Shown here: positions 34,705-46,200 of the stretch, one piece after another
Layout: each line of letters opens with the position of its first letter
Position numbering within the stretch: position 1 is the first letter of the stretch
DNA from: Turbatrix aceti
Lineage: Eukaryota; Nematoda; Chromadorea; Rhabditida; Panagrolaimidae
Reading direction: 5' to 3'
NCBI GenBank assembly: GCA_963969345.1
Contig: OZ017770.1
Coordinates: 10,224,180 to 10,288,179, forward strand
DNA length: 64,000 nucleotides
Notes under the pieces: model-generated
What the model saw: the letters and a program-made list of their open reading frames with translations, nothing else
What the model was told of the DNA's origin: nothing
Databases searched by the model: none
Made by a program: the position numbers and the translations under genes

Positions 34705-35881
34705 TTATCGTTGTTTTTTGATTCGCTTCTGTGATTCTGCAATGACGCATCGAAGGCCTTCTGGATCGAGTTCATCGAGAAGGACACAGACAGCAGTAAT
34801 GACGTTTTCGAAGCGCTGAAAAAAAGGTCAGTCGTTAGGTATCAGGCAGGCAGGTGTGTGACCCACCCTTGCAGGACTTGCAGACTGTGAACGTAATTTG
34901 ACCCTTTTTCGAGGCTGATAATTCAAGGCGTTGTTGCATGCCAGAGGTACAGCCGGTATCGATTGACAAATATGCCCGGAAGGAAATCTGTGACCAAAAC
35001 ATTGGCTTTGGGACATTTGCATGCCCATTGGGATCGTATTTGTGTCTTCTATCCTGCAAAAAATTTTTTTTACAATTTTTTTTTTTTACAATAAAAAAAA
35101 TTTTTTTTTACAAACTTACGAAAAATCTTCCCAATCAGGTGCTTCCTTCGTTGACGTGCTAAAATGATAGCTTTCCGACATCCGAGGATGCGAGATCCTT
35201 GGCCCAGATCGTACTTGAACTTGTGGCTCGGGTCGATTGTCATCCGAGGTATCAGATGACGAATGCTTTGGTCTATCACTGTCAGACTGACTGATTATCG
35301 TACTTTTGTTGAGGGTAAAAGAAGTTGACATGGGACAAAGAGTGTCAACAATTGTTTCCGACATGAATTCGTCCATATCGTTCGCTGTGTTGTGATTTAC
35401 AGCTGAAATTAATTAACAAAAAATTAATTAATTAATTAATTAACAAATTAATTAGCTTAAAAATACCAATGTTGTCAAGTGTCGTAAGTTGCGGTAGCAT
35501 ATCCGTGACCTTGTTTCGATATCCGGAAATTTCGGTGCATGGATTATCCTCAATCCAGAGAACCCGCAAATTTGGTAAATCTTTCAGGTGTTGAAGTTCA
35601 TCGATATCTTGTAAATTATTTTTTCGTATATACAGCTCTTCTAGGGACTTGCAATTTGCAAGGGGAGAGAGGTCGTTTACCTGGTTTACACTCAGGGATA
35701 GTATTTGTAACTTTGGCATATCGGCGCACAATTCAATGTCATCCACTTCACAACCCCTGCAAATTTTTGTTAATAAAAATGTAGGGGAAAATAAAAATAA
35801 TCACCATAGATTGAGCTTTGTAACATTTTCTACCGAAGTTTTCGTACGTACGTATACCAGAGCAGGAGTTAATTTGACCAT
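34705..35881 (-). CDS. CFAP410 (C21orf2) leucine-rich-repeat ciliary protein
   Basis: Exons in coding order: 35805-35881, 35467-35756, 35120-35402, 34867-35053, 34705-34815; 315 aa. CFAP410 acts at the ciliary base and with NEK1. Residues 1-140 hold the SDS22-like LRR block: VKLTPALVYVRTKTSVENVTKLNLWGCEV, LQILSLSVNQVNDLSPL, LEELYIRKNNLQDI, LRVLWIEDNPC, LPQLTTLDNI. A Ser/Pro-rich low-conservation middle follows. The last exon, RFENVITAVCVLLDELDPEGLRCV, matches the conserved C-terminal helical bundle of the family. The first ATG gives the conserved N-terminus. In nematodes this implies a role in ciliated sensory neurons. Confidence 0.9.
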
Positions 35882-37075
35882 GTTAAGAGAAAGTAAAAAA
35901 ATTTAAAACAAAAGAATTGTTTATCCAAAAACGACAGAGACGCGTATATATCGATGACCGGCCAAAAAATGCCAAAACCGAAACGAAACAGAACCACTGG
36001 TTGTTGAGAGGGTCGTAGTACTATAAAGTCGTGGTCCAGTCTTCCTTTTACTCTTTTTTCTCCCTTTTTGGTGTCGTCTGCTGCTTCTGTCTCGCGTTGG
36101 TTCCAATGAATAAACCCTCATTTCACTTCGCTTCTTTTTCTATCACCCCCGAAAAAAATTTGTTGTCTGCAATTCCAATTGTGAACATGCATGGTAATAA
36201 AAAAGTATTTAGTAAAATTGAATAGCATGACATGATGCAGTTTGTGTTTTTCTATTTTTTTCGGCATATGTGGTACAAATTTTGATTGATTCTGAAAAAG
36301 TGCAAACGTGAAATGCAAGTCGAGATTACACGTTTTGTGAGGATAATGGCAGCAAAAATTGACTGTGTTGATAAATTCGGCAAATCAAAAAATATTTTCA
36401 AAAAAATAGTTGCTCACATTTTTAGCATGACCTGAGGCAAAAAAACAAAAAAACACCGTCTGTTACAGAAAGTTCAATGATTTGGTCATAAACAATTCCA
36501 ACTTTTTTTTCAGAAGTGCTTAATGTGTATACAAACGGGAAGAGAGTAAAGCAGACAAACTAAGCTTTTTTTCTGGGACAGTCCACTGAAGACTGCACTG
36601 CCCGATGCGCACCCCGTTAAAATTTTTTATTGACTACAAAACCAAAAACCTTTGTCTTAGCAAATAAAAAATAAAGAAAAAGTGATTTGAAACAAAATTA
36701 AATCTGCCGTTCTTTCTGATAAACAAAGTTTTCGAAGCTCCAATGAATAAATTTTCACGTAATTATTTTTAGCTTTCTAGGGATAAAAAAAATGCAATCA
36801 TCACTTCCATATTATATTTAAAAAAAGTCATAATAAAAATACTTTTAAACGTCCAAAACCAAAAAAAAGCACTTCCAATTTTATTTTCTTGTTTCGCTAA
36901 TTTTTACCTGTTTTAGCGCATTTTGGTTCTTTTTAAAATTTTTTAAATAATTTTAAGTCGCTTCCCGTGAATCTCTCAAGCTGCAGAAACTGGGTTTTGA
37001 AATATACTATTTATTCAAACGACAAACAAAAAAATAAACAAAAAACGAAATACTTACATATGTTTCACTCGGAAG
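35882..37075. other. AT-rich intergenic region
   Basis: Presumed CFAP410 promoter and spacer. No coding or RNA gene seen. Confidence 0.4.
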
Positions 37076-37466
37076 TCATAAGTTTTTCCGTTGTGCGGGG
37101 AGGGGAGGGGAAATGAGAAATTCGGCCTTTCCGGGCATCATATTGACGCCGAAAATGATGAATGTGATTTTGATTTTTTGATCCGACAACGAAGGTCGGT
37201 TCGAGTGAGATTGCGCCGACGATGGCGTCGGTGGCGTGAAACAGAGCCTAAAAAATAAAGTTCATTTTTTGTGATAAAAAAAATATTTAAACCTAACTGG
37301 TAAAAGTGCCGGAGCCGGGGTGACAACGTGACACGGTCCGGAAGATCGTGGGAGAGCTAAAGAAGTACGTACTATTTATAAAATGAGATCAATCCAAGTT
37401 ACTAACAAATCTTCAAAACGAACTACTTTCGCGTTGTAAGCGCAGCCGTAACCCCGTTTTTTCGTT
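37076..37466 (-). CDS. Candidate exons of an unrecognised gene (5' end missing)
   Basis: Three GC-richer blocks join in one open frame through consensus splice sites: 37403-37466, 37298-37356 and 37076-37247 (minus strand), with acceptors TTTTTAG, TTCTTTAG and TTTTTTAG and phases that match throughout. The product would read KKRGYGCAYNAKVVRFEDLL, then DLPDRVTLSPRLRHFYQ, a Ser/Pro-rich stretch and MMPGKAEF before the stop at 37076-37078. I recognise no family. The first exon needs an upstream partner that I could not find. The sequence could instead be a spliced noncoding transcript. Confidence 0.3.
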
Positions 37467-38269
37467 CTAAAAACACCTCAAATCTCAAATCAGAAATGAA
37501 TCAGGGAAAAATAGGATAAGAATACGAAGCATAACGCGCAAGGTGAAAAATGCAAAACCTAGAAAATACGTTTATTATAACAAAGCAAAAATCAATGACG
37601 CAGCGTTATTATCGTTAAGGCAAGAAGAAAACACATAATTTAGCCTGGGCACTTCCTCGCGTTCTATATTTATAAAGTTCGAGCATGTTTTCTTCCAACT
37701 CTTACTCTCTCGCTTTTTCTGTTCTTTTAGTGTATAAAAATGAGCCGAACTGTCATTTCAGGGGTAGCTTTGGGTAGGCCAAAAAAATTCAGGCCTCGAT
37801 TAGACAGGGACCAAACTTGGGCTTTTTCGATCAAAATTACTTTTTCGACAGTACAATTGTCAACCTCAATCTTACATGAAGCAGAGAAACAAGTTCGCAG
37901 TTAGCTTGATGCGATGATATTGCTTGCCGAGGATGTTAGACCCCTTGCTTCCTTGCATCTCCCAAAAAGCCTCTCAGTTCACCAACAAATGGTTTATTCA
38001 GACAAACATGACTCACGGCAAAAAGAAATGATCTTCTAAAAGAAACCAACTAAAGAGACCATTTGAATACACCAGAGTACTTAAACAATTAAACTCAAAA
38101 CGAAGAGATAGATGGGTTGATATGGCACGTTTTCACCGAGATCAGCAGATAATTGAGATTTTTCCATTGAATTGAAGATATGTACTACGATCACCGGTCT
38201 GCAAAAAGGCAAAAATCCTAATTTCCAATAAAACAAATATAAAAACTCACAAATACGATAATCACCACT
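37467..38269. other. Spacer with no firm gene
   Basis: A 54-codon plus-strand frame (37740-37904, starting MSRTVISG) follows an acceptor-like TTCTTTTAG but has no other support. On the minus strand a donor (GTGAGT) and acceptor (TTTTTGCAG) around 38190-38250 could form a 3' UTR intron of the next gene. Confidence 0.3.
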
Positions 38270-39102
38270 TCAGCCACCCTCACGCTCTTTTCCGTTGGGA
38301 CGAGTGACAGGATAGATCTGCCCCGAAGATCCCGGCTGTCCGTTTCCCTGGTGGGACGGTCCCTGCTCTCCGATTTGATCCGGAGGAAATCCCAGCTGCT
38401 GGTTTCCATGGTGCGAAGGTCCCGGGACTCCGAGTTGATGCGGCGGATATCCCTGCTGCTGGTTTCCATGGTGCGAAGGTCCCGGGACTCCGAGTTGATG
38501 CGGCGGATATCCCTGCTGCTGCTGGTTTCCGAACGGCGAAGGATTGAGCTGATTTCCAAGCGGGGGAATAGGATTCGGAGCAGGATCTGAAAAAACGCTT
38601 GCAAAGTCGTTTCCAAAGCGCACCAAACCATCGGGCATGAAAGAGTGATTGAAAGGCAAGAGCGCATGGCGAATGGAACTTCGACGAACTGTAAAAAGGT
38701 CGGTAAAACCGCGGGGAAAACAAATCAGCAATACATACCCGGAGAAACGACCTCATATTCCGAATCAGACGAAGATTCAACCCACGGGGCAAGTTCAACA
38801 CGAATTGGACCATCCACATGGGCAGCCTGATAAACCCAATCAGGTGGCGAAGGGGGATCTGAAAAACGGACAAAAAACCATTGTTTGTGACGATTCCTTG
38901 AAAACATACCTCCTCCGGTATCCATTTCCTCCTCGTCATCAGAAACAGGCTCTCCGCCTGCAAAAACACAAATATTAGGCGATGATGAAGCCACCGAATC
39001 CGTGGATAGCTAAAACATACCCTTCAGATCGAAACGCGAGCGCTTGGGGTTCGAAGGACCACCGCCATTACCAGGCCAGGGACGCTTGGGATTGCCGTCC
39101 AT
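38270..39102 (-). CDS. Unrecognised Pro/Gly/Gln-rich protein with GYPPHQLG repeats
   Basis: Exons in coding order: 39021-39102, 38910-38957, 38739-38858, 38270-38688, all phase 1; 222 aa. N-terminus basic and NLS-like (NPKRPWPG, NPKRSRFD), then an acidic stretch (SDDEEEMD), a middle with WVYQAAHVDGPIRVELAPWV, and a disordered tail of near-perfect 20-residue repeats (QQGYPPHQLGVPGPSHHGN). No known domain and no signal peptide. An acceptor TTTTTCAG at 39145-39151 precedes the ATG by 42 nt. Its 5' region is one arm of a large inverted repeat shared with the divergent gene at 39885. Low-complexity prion-like composition suggests an RNA- or condensate-related protein, but this is only inference. 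Confidence 0.6.
38401..38520. repeat. Exact 60-bp tandem duplication in coding exon
   Basis: 38401-38460 and 38461-38520 are identical, encoding two copies of the 20-residue repeat. A third, diverged copy lies at 38341-38400. Confidence 0.95.
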
Positions 39103-39143
39103 TATTGACGACAGACGGCGCTTGAGTCTTGAACGAACGAAAC

Positions 39144-39511
39144 TCTGAAAAACGCGAATGTAACTCAGGATATCGGAGAAACAAGAAAAGCCCGATATAA
39201 AACAGGAGACAGGAAAAAAGCGTGCAATGCAGGTTTTCTATTACGAACGATCACTTTCGGAACAGTTTGCCAAATGAAAACAACGTGCGCCGAAAAAAGT
39301 CGAGTGAAAGGTAACAAAAAATGAGACGGTTAGAGCAAATGAAGTAAACTATCTGCACGCTATTTTTGGAATGAGAACAAAGCATACTCTGATTCCGTCT
39401 TCGATCGACTTTGAAGTTTGAGGACGAGTCGGAATCCCGCTTTTTTTGCGTTACACTGAACGCAAAAACGCTGTGGCTACATTTCGTCTTCCATAGCGTT
39501 TCGATGACGCT
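39144..39511 (-). promoter_or_regulatory. Shared 5' module, copy L (minus orientation)
   Basis: Reverse-complement similarity to 39512-39871 and 42699-43075 over most of its length. Landmarks in the same order: CATCAAACTTCGAAGTCGAT-like block, TAGCGTGCAG (as CTGCACGCTA, 39353-39362), TTTTTTGTTAC, TGTTCCGAAAG, a CCTGCA-TGCACG block, and a splice acceptor at 39145-39147. It leads into the gene at 38270-39102. Confidence 0.7.
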
Positions 39512-39871
39512 GCAGCTGTGGAAGGCGAAAAGTCGCCATAGCGTTTATAAATACGTTCAGTGTAGCTCAAAAAGACAGGATTCTGACTCCGCAGTCGTCA
39601 TCAAACTTCGAAGTCGATCAGAGACGGAATCTGAGTATGCGTGTCTCTCATGCCAAAAATAGCGTGCAGAAAGTTTACGTCGTTATCTCTACCCATCTTT
39701 TTTTGTAACCCTATATAAAATAAAAATACTCGAGTTCTTTCCTCTGGCTAGCTGTTCCGAAAGACATCGAACGTTATGCAAAATCCTGCATTGTACGTTG
39801 TTTTTCTGTCTTCCGTTTTATTTTGTGCATTCCGCGTTCCTCTTCTCTTCTTTTGATATTGCTTTATTTAG
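39512..39871 (+). promoter_or_regulatory. Shared 5' module, copy R (plus orientation)
   Basis: Second arm of the inverted repeat, with TAGCGTGCAG at 39660-39669 and an acceptor TTTATTTAG at 39871, 13 nt before the start codon at 39885. Similarity to the third copy begins at about 39496, just left of the palindrome centre. Confidence 0.7.
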
Positions 39872-39884
39872 AACTGTCTCTACG

Positions 39885-40599
39885 ATGCCTGTTCTCATAC
39901 TGGTCAATTGGGCCATTGAATACCCTTTATTCATCCCAGCAAATCGTACCGAAAGGGATGAGTACTTCGATAATATTGTTTTTGATCTAAACAACGATGT
40001 TGTGCGAAAAATAAAGGAGAAAAGCCTTCTTTACAAGTACCCGAAAAGAAAGGCCGGAGTTGGTTACTATTTTTGGACATTTTTTTTAAAATTTTTTGTT
40101 CGATTTATAGGGCCTTTACCGCCTCTACTGTTACGCGATTTCCATGGCTTTTGCCGACTTCGAAGTAAGAATTCCCACCTGATAAAAAAATGTTGCATGC
40201 GCGTGCGTTTTCAGAATCATGGTATGAAACGTCGCGGGAATCGCACTGATATTCTTCAGGAAAAAGTTGACGACTACGTCCTAATCTACGGCGAAGTGCT
40301 CAATTATCAGGAAAATAGCCTGTGTCGCTTGGTTGAAGCCGCCATCAAATTAAACACCCATGACACGTTGAACGAGGTCAGTATTTTTTTTTGTTGGTTT
40401 TTTCACCATTAGTTTGTGGTTTTCCAGGCCATCCATCACACCTACCGCATTATCAAGGAGTTGATGGAAAACAGCGACGAGGTGAGTAGTTTTTCAATAA
40501 CTCACTGATTCTATGATTTTTTTATAATTTCAGCGTAAAGAAGCCCGGAAGCTGCTGCAGGACCCAAAGCCACCTCGCCAAGAACAAGATCCTCGCTAG
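39885..40599 (+). CDS. Unrecognised 169-aa protein
   Basis: Exons 39885-40058, 40111-40164, 40215-40376, 40428-40481, 40534-40599, all introns phase 0. Begins MPVLILVNWAIEYPLF, then a charged, largely helical-looking body (NLNNDVVRKIKEK-like, DILQEKVDDYVLIYGEVL, SLCRLVEAAIKL, THDTLNEAIHHTYRIIKELM) and a basic Pro-rich end. No signal peptide or known motif; composition suggests a soluble alpha-helical protein. Divergently transcribed from the gene at 38270-39102 through a palindromic 5' region. Probably lineage-specific. Confidence 0.6.
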
Positions 40600-42345
40600 G
40601 CTCAACTTTTTTTTTGTGAAACTAATTTTTTGTAAGGAAAAGACGTAATTCAACCAATGTACGTGGGAAAAACGCGAGTAGTGATCACATTTTTACGGAA
40701 GCCGCATTTACGATAAAAAATAACAACAAAATTGTTTTTTTATCGTTAATGAAAATTGTATCGTTTTATTATAATTTTATTTTTATAAAACGGTACGATA
40801 AAATTTTTTTTGTAAAAAAAAGATTGCTTTAATTTTAAAAAAGATCTATTATGTAGTCAAAAATTTTAACCAAATTTTAGACTACAATCAAAATTTTGTT
40901 TTTACGATAAAAAAACCCTTTTTTATAAATGCATGGGAAATTATAAAAAAATGCTTTTTTTCTGAATTTTATGCCAGTAATCGATCGTAACTTACAATTG
41001 CTGGGCACGAGCGACTGCAGTGAGGCTTCGTGTATTCATTTGTCCAACGAACGCGATGGGGGACATGTTTTTGAAGATTTGTCCTGATTTATCGACGCTT
41101 GACTATCATTTTTGATTGGCGAAGGTTTAGTCAAAGTTTTCTGCAGTTCACGTTTGTCGAAAACTCAGCCAGATAGCTTGGACTCATAATGATTCATTAA
41201 CTCAACTATTTCGGGAGTAATAGTTCATAAAAGCCCATTACAATATAAAGGTCTTCGGTTGAACGTATCGCGTCATCCCAGACTTGAAAATTGTTGTTGA
41301 AAGCCCCAGCCATGGCCTAAAAAGCGACATTCATCATAATCTACAAAAAAACAGAAATCGGAACGAAGCGGATCGTTTAAAGAGAAAACGGAGATCGCGA
41401 ATCCAAACCAAGAGTCAGTGCAACGCAAAAAAACAACATTTCAATAAAACAACCAGATTATCAGTTTCCTCGCCCGTTCGATTGATGAATGTGAGCGGGG
41501 GACATTTTACGGTACTCACGTGTTGGGTTACATTTTGCCTTTTTTCGTGGTTTCTGACCCGTTTTCGGGCAGGTACTCAAAATTTTGACACGTAGAAATA
41601 AAAATGAGTTCGGTTTTCCCACCCGAAAGAAATACGTGTTTTTTTCCTAAAATGACATTTTTTTGCCAAAAAAACCTGGATCTTTTTAAAAATCAATAAT
41701 TCGCCTAACACAATTTTACAGAGGTCTTGAATCAGATACATGACAACGTTTAAAAAATATCCCAAAGAAGACCGCTCTTTACCGATTTCACATGAAAGTG
41801 AAACTAATGCCTATCATTACCTGTTACCAATTCAACCATCCTCCTGGATAACTCCACGATCGGTACAAAATACATAACAATCCATTACTTTTAACCCCCC
41901 CTCCTTTCTTTCCCGCCACACCGCGTGATGTCCGATGTGCAAGTGTAGACGGACGGAGAAACGACCGAGCGCGGCGAACAATCCACGAAACGCACCGTCT
42001 ATGCTTAAACACGGGGAGGCTCTCTCTGCCCCCTGGTAGCCCTGGTGAAGGAAGGCTACGCATACATACACACCCCAGCGCTGCAAAGCGAGAAGGAAAA
42101 TTCTCTCCAAAAGCGTGGTTATTTTTCGGAACTGATTAATAAAAACTGTGCTAGCTGTTTTGTTAATTAATTAACGTACAATATTTGTTAAAGTCGACAC
42201 TAACGACTACGAACACGTCTGTTTCTACAATATTGACTGTTATCCGCCGTGAAAATCCAAAGACAGCTATTTTTCTCCGCGTTCTCCCGCATCAAATCGC
42301 CACCTGAAATGTCATAGCCTATCCTGTCCAAAGCTTGACACAATC
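40600..42345. other. AT-rich intergenic region with small hairpins
   Basis: Very AT-rich after the 169-aa gene. Includes an inverted repeat at 40852-40886 (TGTAGTC...GACTACA with AAATTT-rich inner arms) and several CGTTTTAT/ATAAAACG pairs near 40760-40795. Open frames at 41284-41595 and 41824-42110 have no supporting evidence. Confidence 0.4.
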
Positions 42346-42669
42346 ATGGCACATCCGACCAAAGAGAACAAACCGACCAAAACGGCTTTGTTTCCAGGTT
42401 TGTAACCATTTGCCGGGATGGGATGATAACATGCATTTGCCCGAATTTCAGAGCACAAAGTGCGATCACGACTAAAGTCTCTTCGTGGATATGATTCAAA
42501 CAGTCAGAAGCAAGTACAAATGAAGCCTTCGAGTAGCAAAGCTATTTTGACAGATTCCGACAACGTACATCACCGAAAAAGTTATAAAAAGCCTTTGAGG
42601 TCTTCAAATTCACTGGGTTTGTTGATTTCCGATTATAACCAGCGGCGTAGCATCGATAGTGATAGTTGA
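42346..42669 (+). CDS. Small basic protein with KEN box, unrecognised
   Basis: Exons 42346-42397 and 42452-42669, phase-1 intron, 89 aa, rich in Lys/Arg/Ser. Starts MAHPTKENKPTKTALF, containing an N-terminal KEN tripeptide, then RSRLKSLRGYD, which has an RxxL core. KEN and RxxL are degradation signals read by the anaphase-promoting complex, and short disordered proteins with both include securins, but two short motifs alone do not show this. It ends 30 bp before the third copy of the shared 5' module. No homolog recognised. Confidence 0.45.
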
Positions 42670-42698
42670 ATCGCACACAAGCATTGCATAGATTCTTT

Positions 42699-43075
42699 GC
42701 GTTTCGATGACGCTGCTGCCGTGGAAGACGAAAAGTACCCCACATCGTTTATACGTACAATGTAACGCAAAAAGCAGGATTCCGATCTCACCGTCGTCAT
42801 CAAACTTCGAAGTCGATCGGAGACGGAATCAGAGTCTGCTTGGTTCTCATGCCGAAAGTAGCGTGCAGATAGTTTACGTCGTTATCTCTAACTGTCTCAT
42901 TTTTTGTTACTCTTCGCGCGACTTTTTTCGGCGGTCGTTGTTTTTCTCTGGCGAAGTGTCCCGAAAGAGATCGAACGTAATAGAAAAACCCTGCAGTGCA
43001 CGCTATTTAGCTGTTTTATAACGCGCTTTCCTCGTTTCTCCTCCGATATCCTTTTATACCTTCACGTCTTTTCAG
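42699..43075 (+). promoter_or_regulatory. Shared 5' module, copy 3
   Basis: Aligns with 39496-39871: both start GCGTTTCGATGACGCTGC, both carry CGTCATCAAACTTCGAAGTC and TAGCGTGCAG (42859-42868), TTTACGTCGTTATCTCTA, CCGAAAGA and a terminal acceptor (TTTTCAG at 43075). It feeds the first exon of the long PHD gene. Confidence 0.75.
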
Positions 43076-43274
43076 GTTATCGTATTATCATTTCTGGTAC
43101 CACTAATCGCTCCTGGATCGATAGTGACGTTTCTACAGATACCAAGCGCCTGCATTTTGGATCTCAAGGTATGTTTTCGTTATTTTTGGGCTTAGTAGTT
43201 TCACCATTGCACTATTTTTCTTCTTTTCAGGCCAACATATCAATACAAGGCTCAGTTTTGCAGAAGATCTCGCG

Positions 43275-46200
43275 ATGCCTCGCAGAGGTACGTTTTTATG
43301 ACTTCGGATCGGTGATAATGATAGTTTTGCAGGTGCTTCTGTGCGCAAGAAGGCTGCTCCTCCAGCCGTTTCTCAAATTTCGGATCCTTCTCCGTCTGAT
43401 CAAAACCATGCTTTGGACGCGAGTCATTCCAACGGCGAGACGAATGAAGAGCGTCAGGCTCGTCTCAATGCTCAACTTGGCATGCCGACGTCGTCATCGG
43501 CGGGTTTTTCGCAATTGGAAATCCCGCAACCTCCTCGGAAGAAAGTACGCTTTGATTCGGATTTTCGTGAGTTTTTTTACCCTACCCATGAATGGATCTC
43601 CACTGTCGACCTTTTTTGCAGCTAATGAGTCATCATCGCGCCGCGCTGGAACGGGTGATCGTGCTGGTGACTCTGCTTCTACATCACAGCCTATCGCGCA
43701 GTCCAGTGATGCGCATGTTTCTACCGGTCAGCCTTTGTCTACGGCTTCTGATGTAAATGGTATGTTGTCTATTTCTGCCCATTTTGACGATCAATGTTTA
43801 CTCTACCAACTTTTTTTCAGAATCTCCTTTGCCTTTGCCTATCGATCTCAGTGGTTCGTATAATGATCTCGCCACTCTATTGGGTAATATTTCACTGACG
43901 GAAATCACTTTCGCCCCGGATACAGATACGGTGTTGTCCGCGGCTATGCCAAAAACTCTCACAACTATCTGCAATAACATGAAAGTCTTCGATCCCTATA
44001 ACCGTGCCGACAGTGCTATGTGTTTCTGTATGTTTTTTCTTGATTTTATTTATTTTTATTATTGTTAATTAATTTAGTTTACTATGATCCGGGGTTTTAT
44101 CCTTACAAGCGCGTCAGAAGGATGAAGAGACCGGTTGTCAATCATCGTACTCGGAATGAACCGGATCCAATGTTGTTCATGGTGCCGCTAACAACTACTG
44201 AAGATCCTCATCCACAAAAAATTTGTCAAAAACTTCAAAAATTTCGGAAGAGCAAGCCGCAGTACAGGCATAAAGGCAAATGTGGATACATTAACCGTAA
44301 GTATTTTATATTATTGTGTTTGAATATTTAATATCTCGGAGGGGTTTTTTATAGACAATCGTCCGTTTGACAAACATCTCGATGAGAGGAAAGCGTCATT
44401 TCTGAAATGTATTAATCCCGATGACGAGGAATCCGTCAAACACGCGGAGTCCGTTCTCGCTCCCAAGAAACCGGTCAAGAAAGCTCCTCCTAAGCCTCGA
44501 CCTCAGGTCAGTTCGTCCTCAAATGACGACTGGGAGGAGTATCCAACGTATGATTATCATGGCGAGCGTGAATTTCTTCGGGAGCTTTGCGAGTCTGGCG
44601 TGTTCTGCGTCAAGTCAAAACTCATCGATGAGGATTCGGATATTGTGATTGCACCTTGTCGGTGCAAGAAATGCGTCGCAAGACAGCACAGTGCAGAAGC
44701 GGACAATGTCGAAGAGACAGAAGCCCGCGTCGAGGCGGAGGAAAGCCATGTCGAGGCCGAAGAAGACGCTGCCATGGAACAGGAAGTCCTTGAACAAGAG
44801 GACGTTGTCATGCAAGAAGCCGGTGTCCAGGAACAAGAAATCGTTGTCGAACAAGAATCCGGTGTCCAGGAACAAGAAATCGTTGTCGAGCAAGAATCCG
44901 GTGTCCAGGAACAAGAAATTGTTGTCGAGCAAGAACAATCATCCGAGGATCTTCCTGAGCAGCCGTTTATTCGTTCGTGCCGATTCATAAGCGCTCCTGG
45001 TTACGTGATTGACAAATCACGATGGCACACTATCGTGGATTATGGAATGCCTTTTGATGTTGGCTTTAACACCGAGGATGACTTGCTATCCGAGGAATTG
45101 TCTGCAGACAGCACGAATTCTGAAAATGATCCAGAGGTTGCCGAAGACAGCACGCATTCTGAAGACGAACCAGAGGTTGCCGAAGACGACACGCATCCTG
45201 AAAATGAACCAGAGGTTGCCGAAGACGACTTGCATCCTGGAAACGAACCTGAGGTTATCGTAATTGACTCGCAAGAATCTTCCGGCGACGAAGCGCAAGA
45301 ATCTTCCGGTGACGAAGCGCAAGAATCTTCCGGCGACGAAGCGCAAGAATCTTCCGGCGACGAAGCGCAAGAATCCTCCGACAAGGACGACACGCGTCCT
45401 GAAAATGAACTGGAGAGTTTCGTGGACTGGAGATTCGATGACGTGAATGAACCTGAGGTTGTCGAAGAACCTTCCGCCAATGACTTGCAAGAATCTTCTG
45501 CCGACAATTCAGAAGAATCCTCCGTCGACGACGCGCATTCTGAAAATGAGATGGAGGTTACCGAAAACGACCTGCTGGAATCGTCGGACGACGATACGCA
45601 TCCCGAAAATGAATCGGAGGTTGCCGAAGAGGACTCGCAAGATCCCTACGACGAAGCATCGAGTTCGATCGAGGAGTTGATGCAATATTTCAACGTTATC
45701 ACTGCGACATTCGTGCGGAACAAGTCAATTGAAATGTTCGAGAGTGAAAAGAAAATGCATCTTTCTCCTCCCCCGCGAAAGTATTACTCTCCTCCACCGC
45801 GAAAGTATTACTCTCCTCCACCGCGGAAGCGTTTTTCTCCTCCACCGCAGAAGCATGTTTCTCTTCCACCGCAGAAGCATGTTTCTCTTCCACCGCTGAA
45901 GCATGTTGCGCCTCGGGCTCCTCCTAATCCTTGGTTTAATCCTTTTGTGTCTTATTTTGCTGAACGTGCTGCACAGCGGAAGGCATTGGCTGCTGCCAAC
46001 GATCCTTCGCCGAGAAAGAAGGTATCCTTTGATCCTTCTCAAATTTCTGTTCAATCTCCTGTGCAATCCCCATCTCAACGCGCTTCTTCGGTGAGTCCGG
46101 CGAACGCTACTTCGCCTGCGCGGGTTTCATCTGTGACTACGGTCGACGTTGAAACTCCTGTTGGATCTCCGGTGCAAACACGATCTCAACGCGCTGCTTC

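Noticed and set aside
37190..37215. GGTTCGAGT resembling a tRNA B box
   Set aside because: No matching A box, cloverleaf or terminator nearby; no tRNA gene was found in the window.
37740..37904. 54-codon plus-strand frame MSRTVISG with an upstream acceptor-like site
   Set aside because: Too short and without conservation or poly(A) support; noted only as a possibility.
41824..42110. Two overlapping minus-strand frames of 79 and 92 codons
   Set aside because: No domain, poor composition and no splice or poly(A) support.
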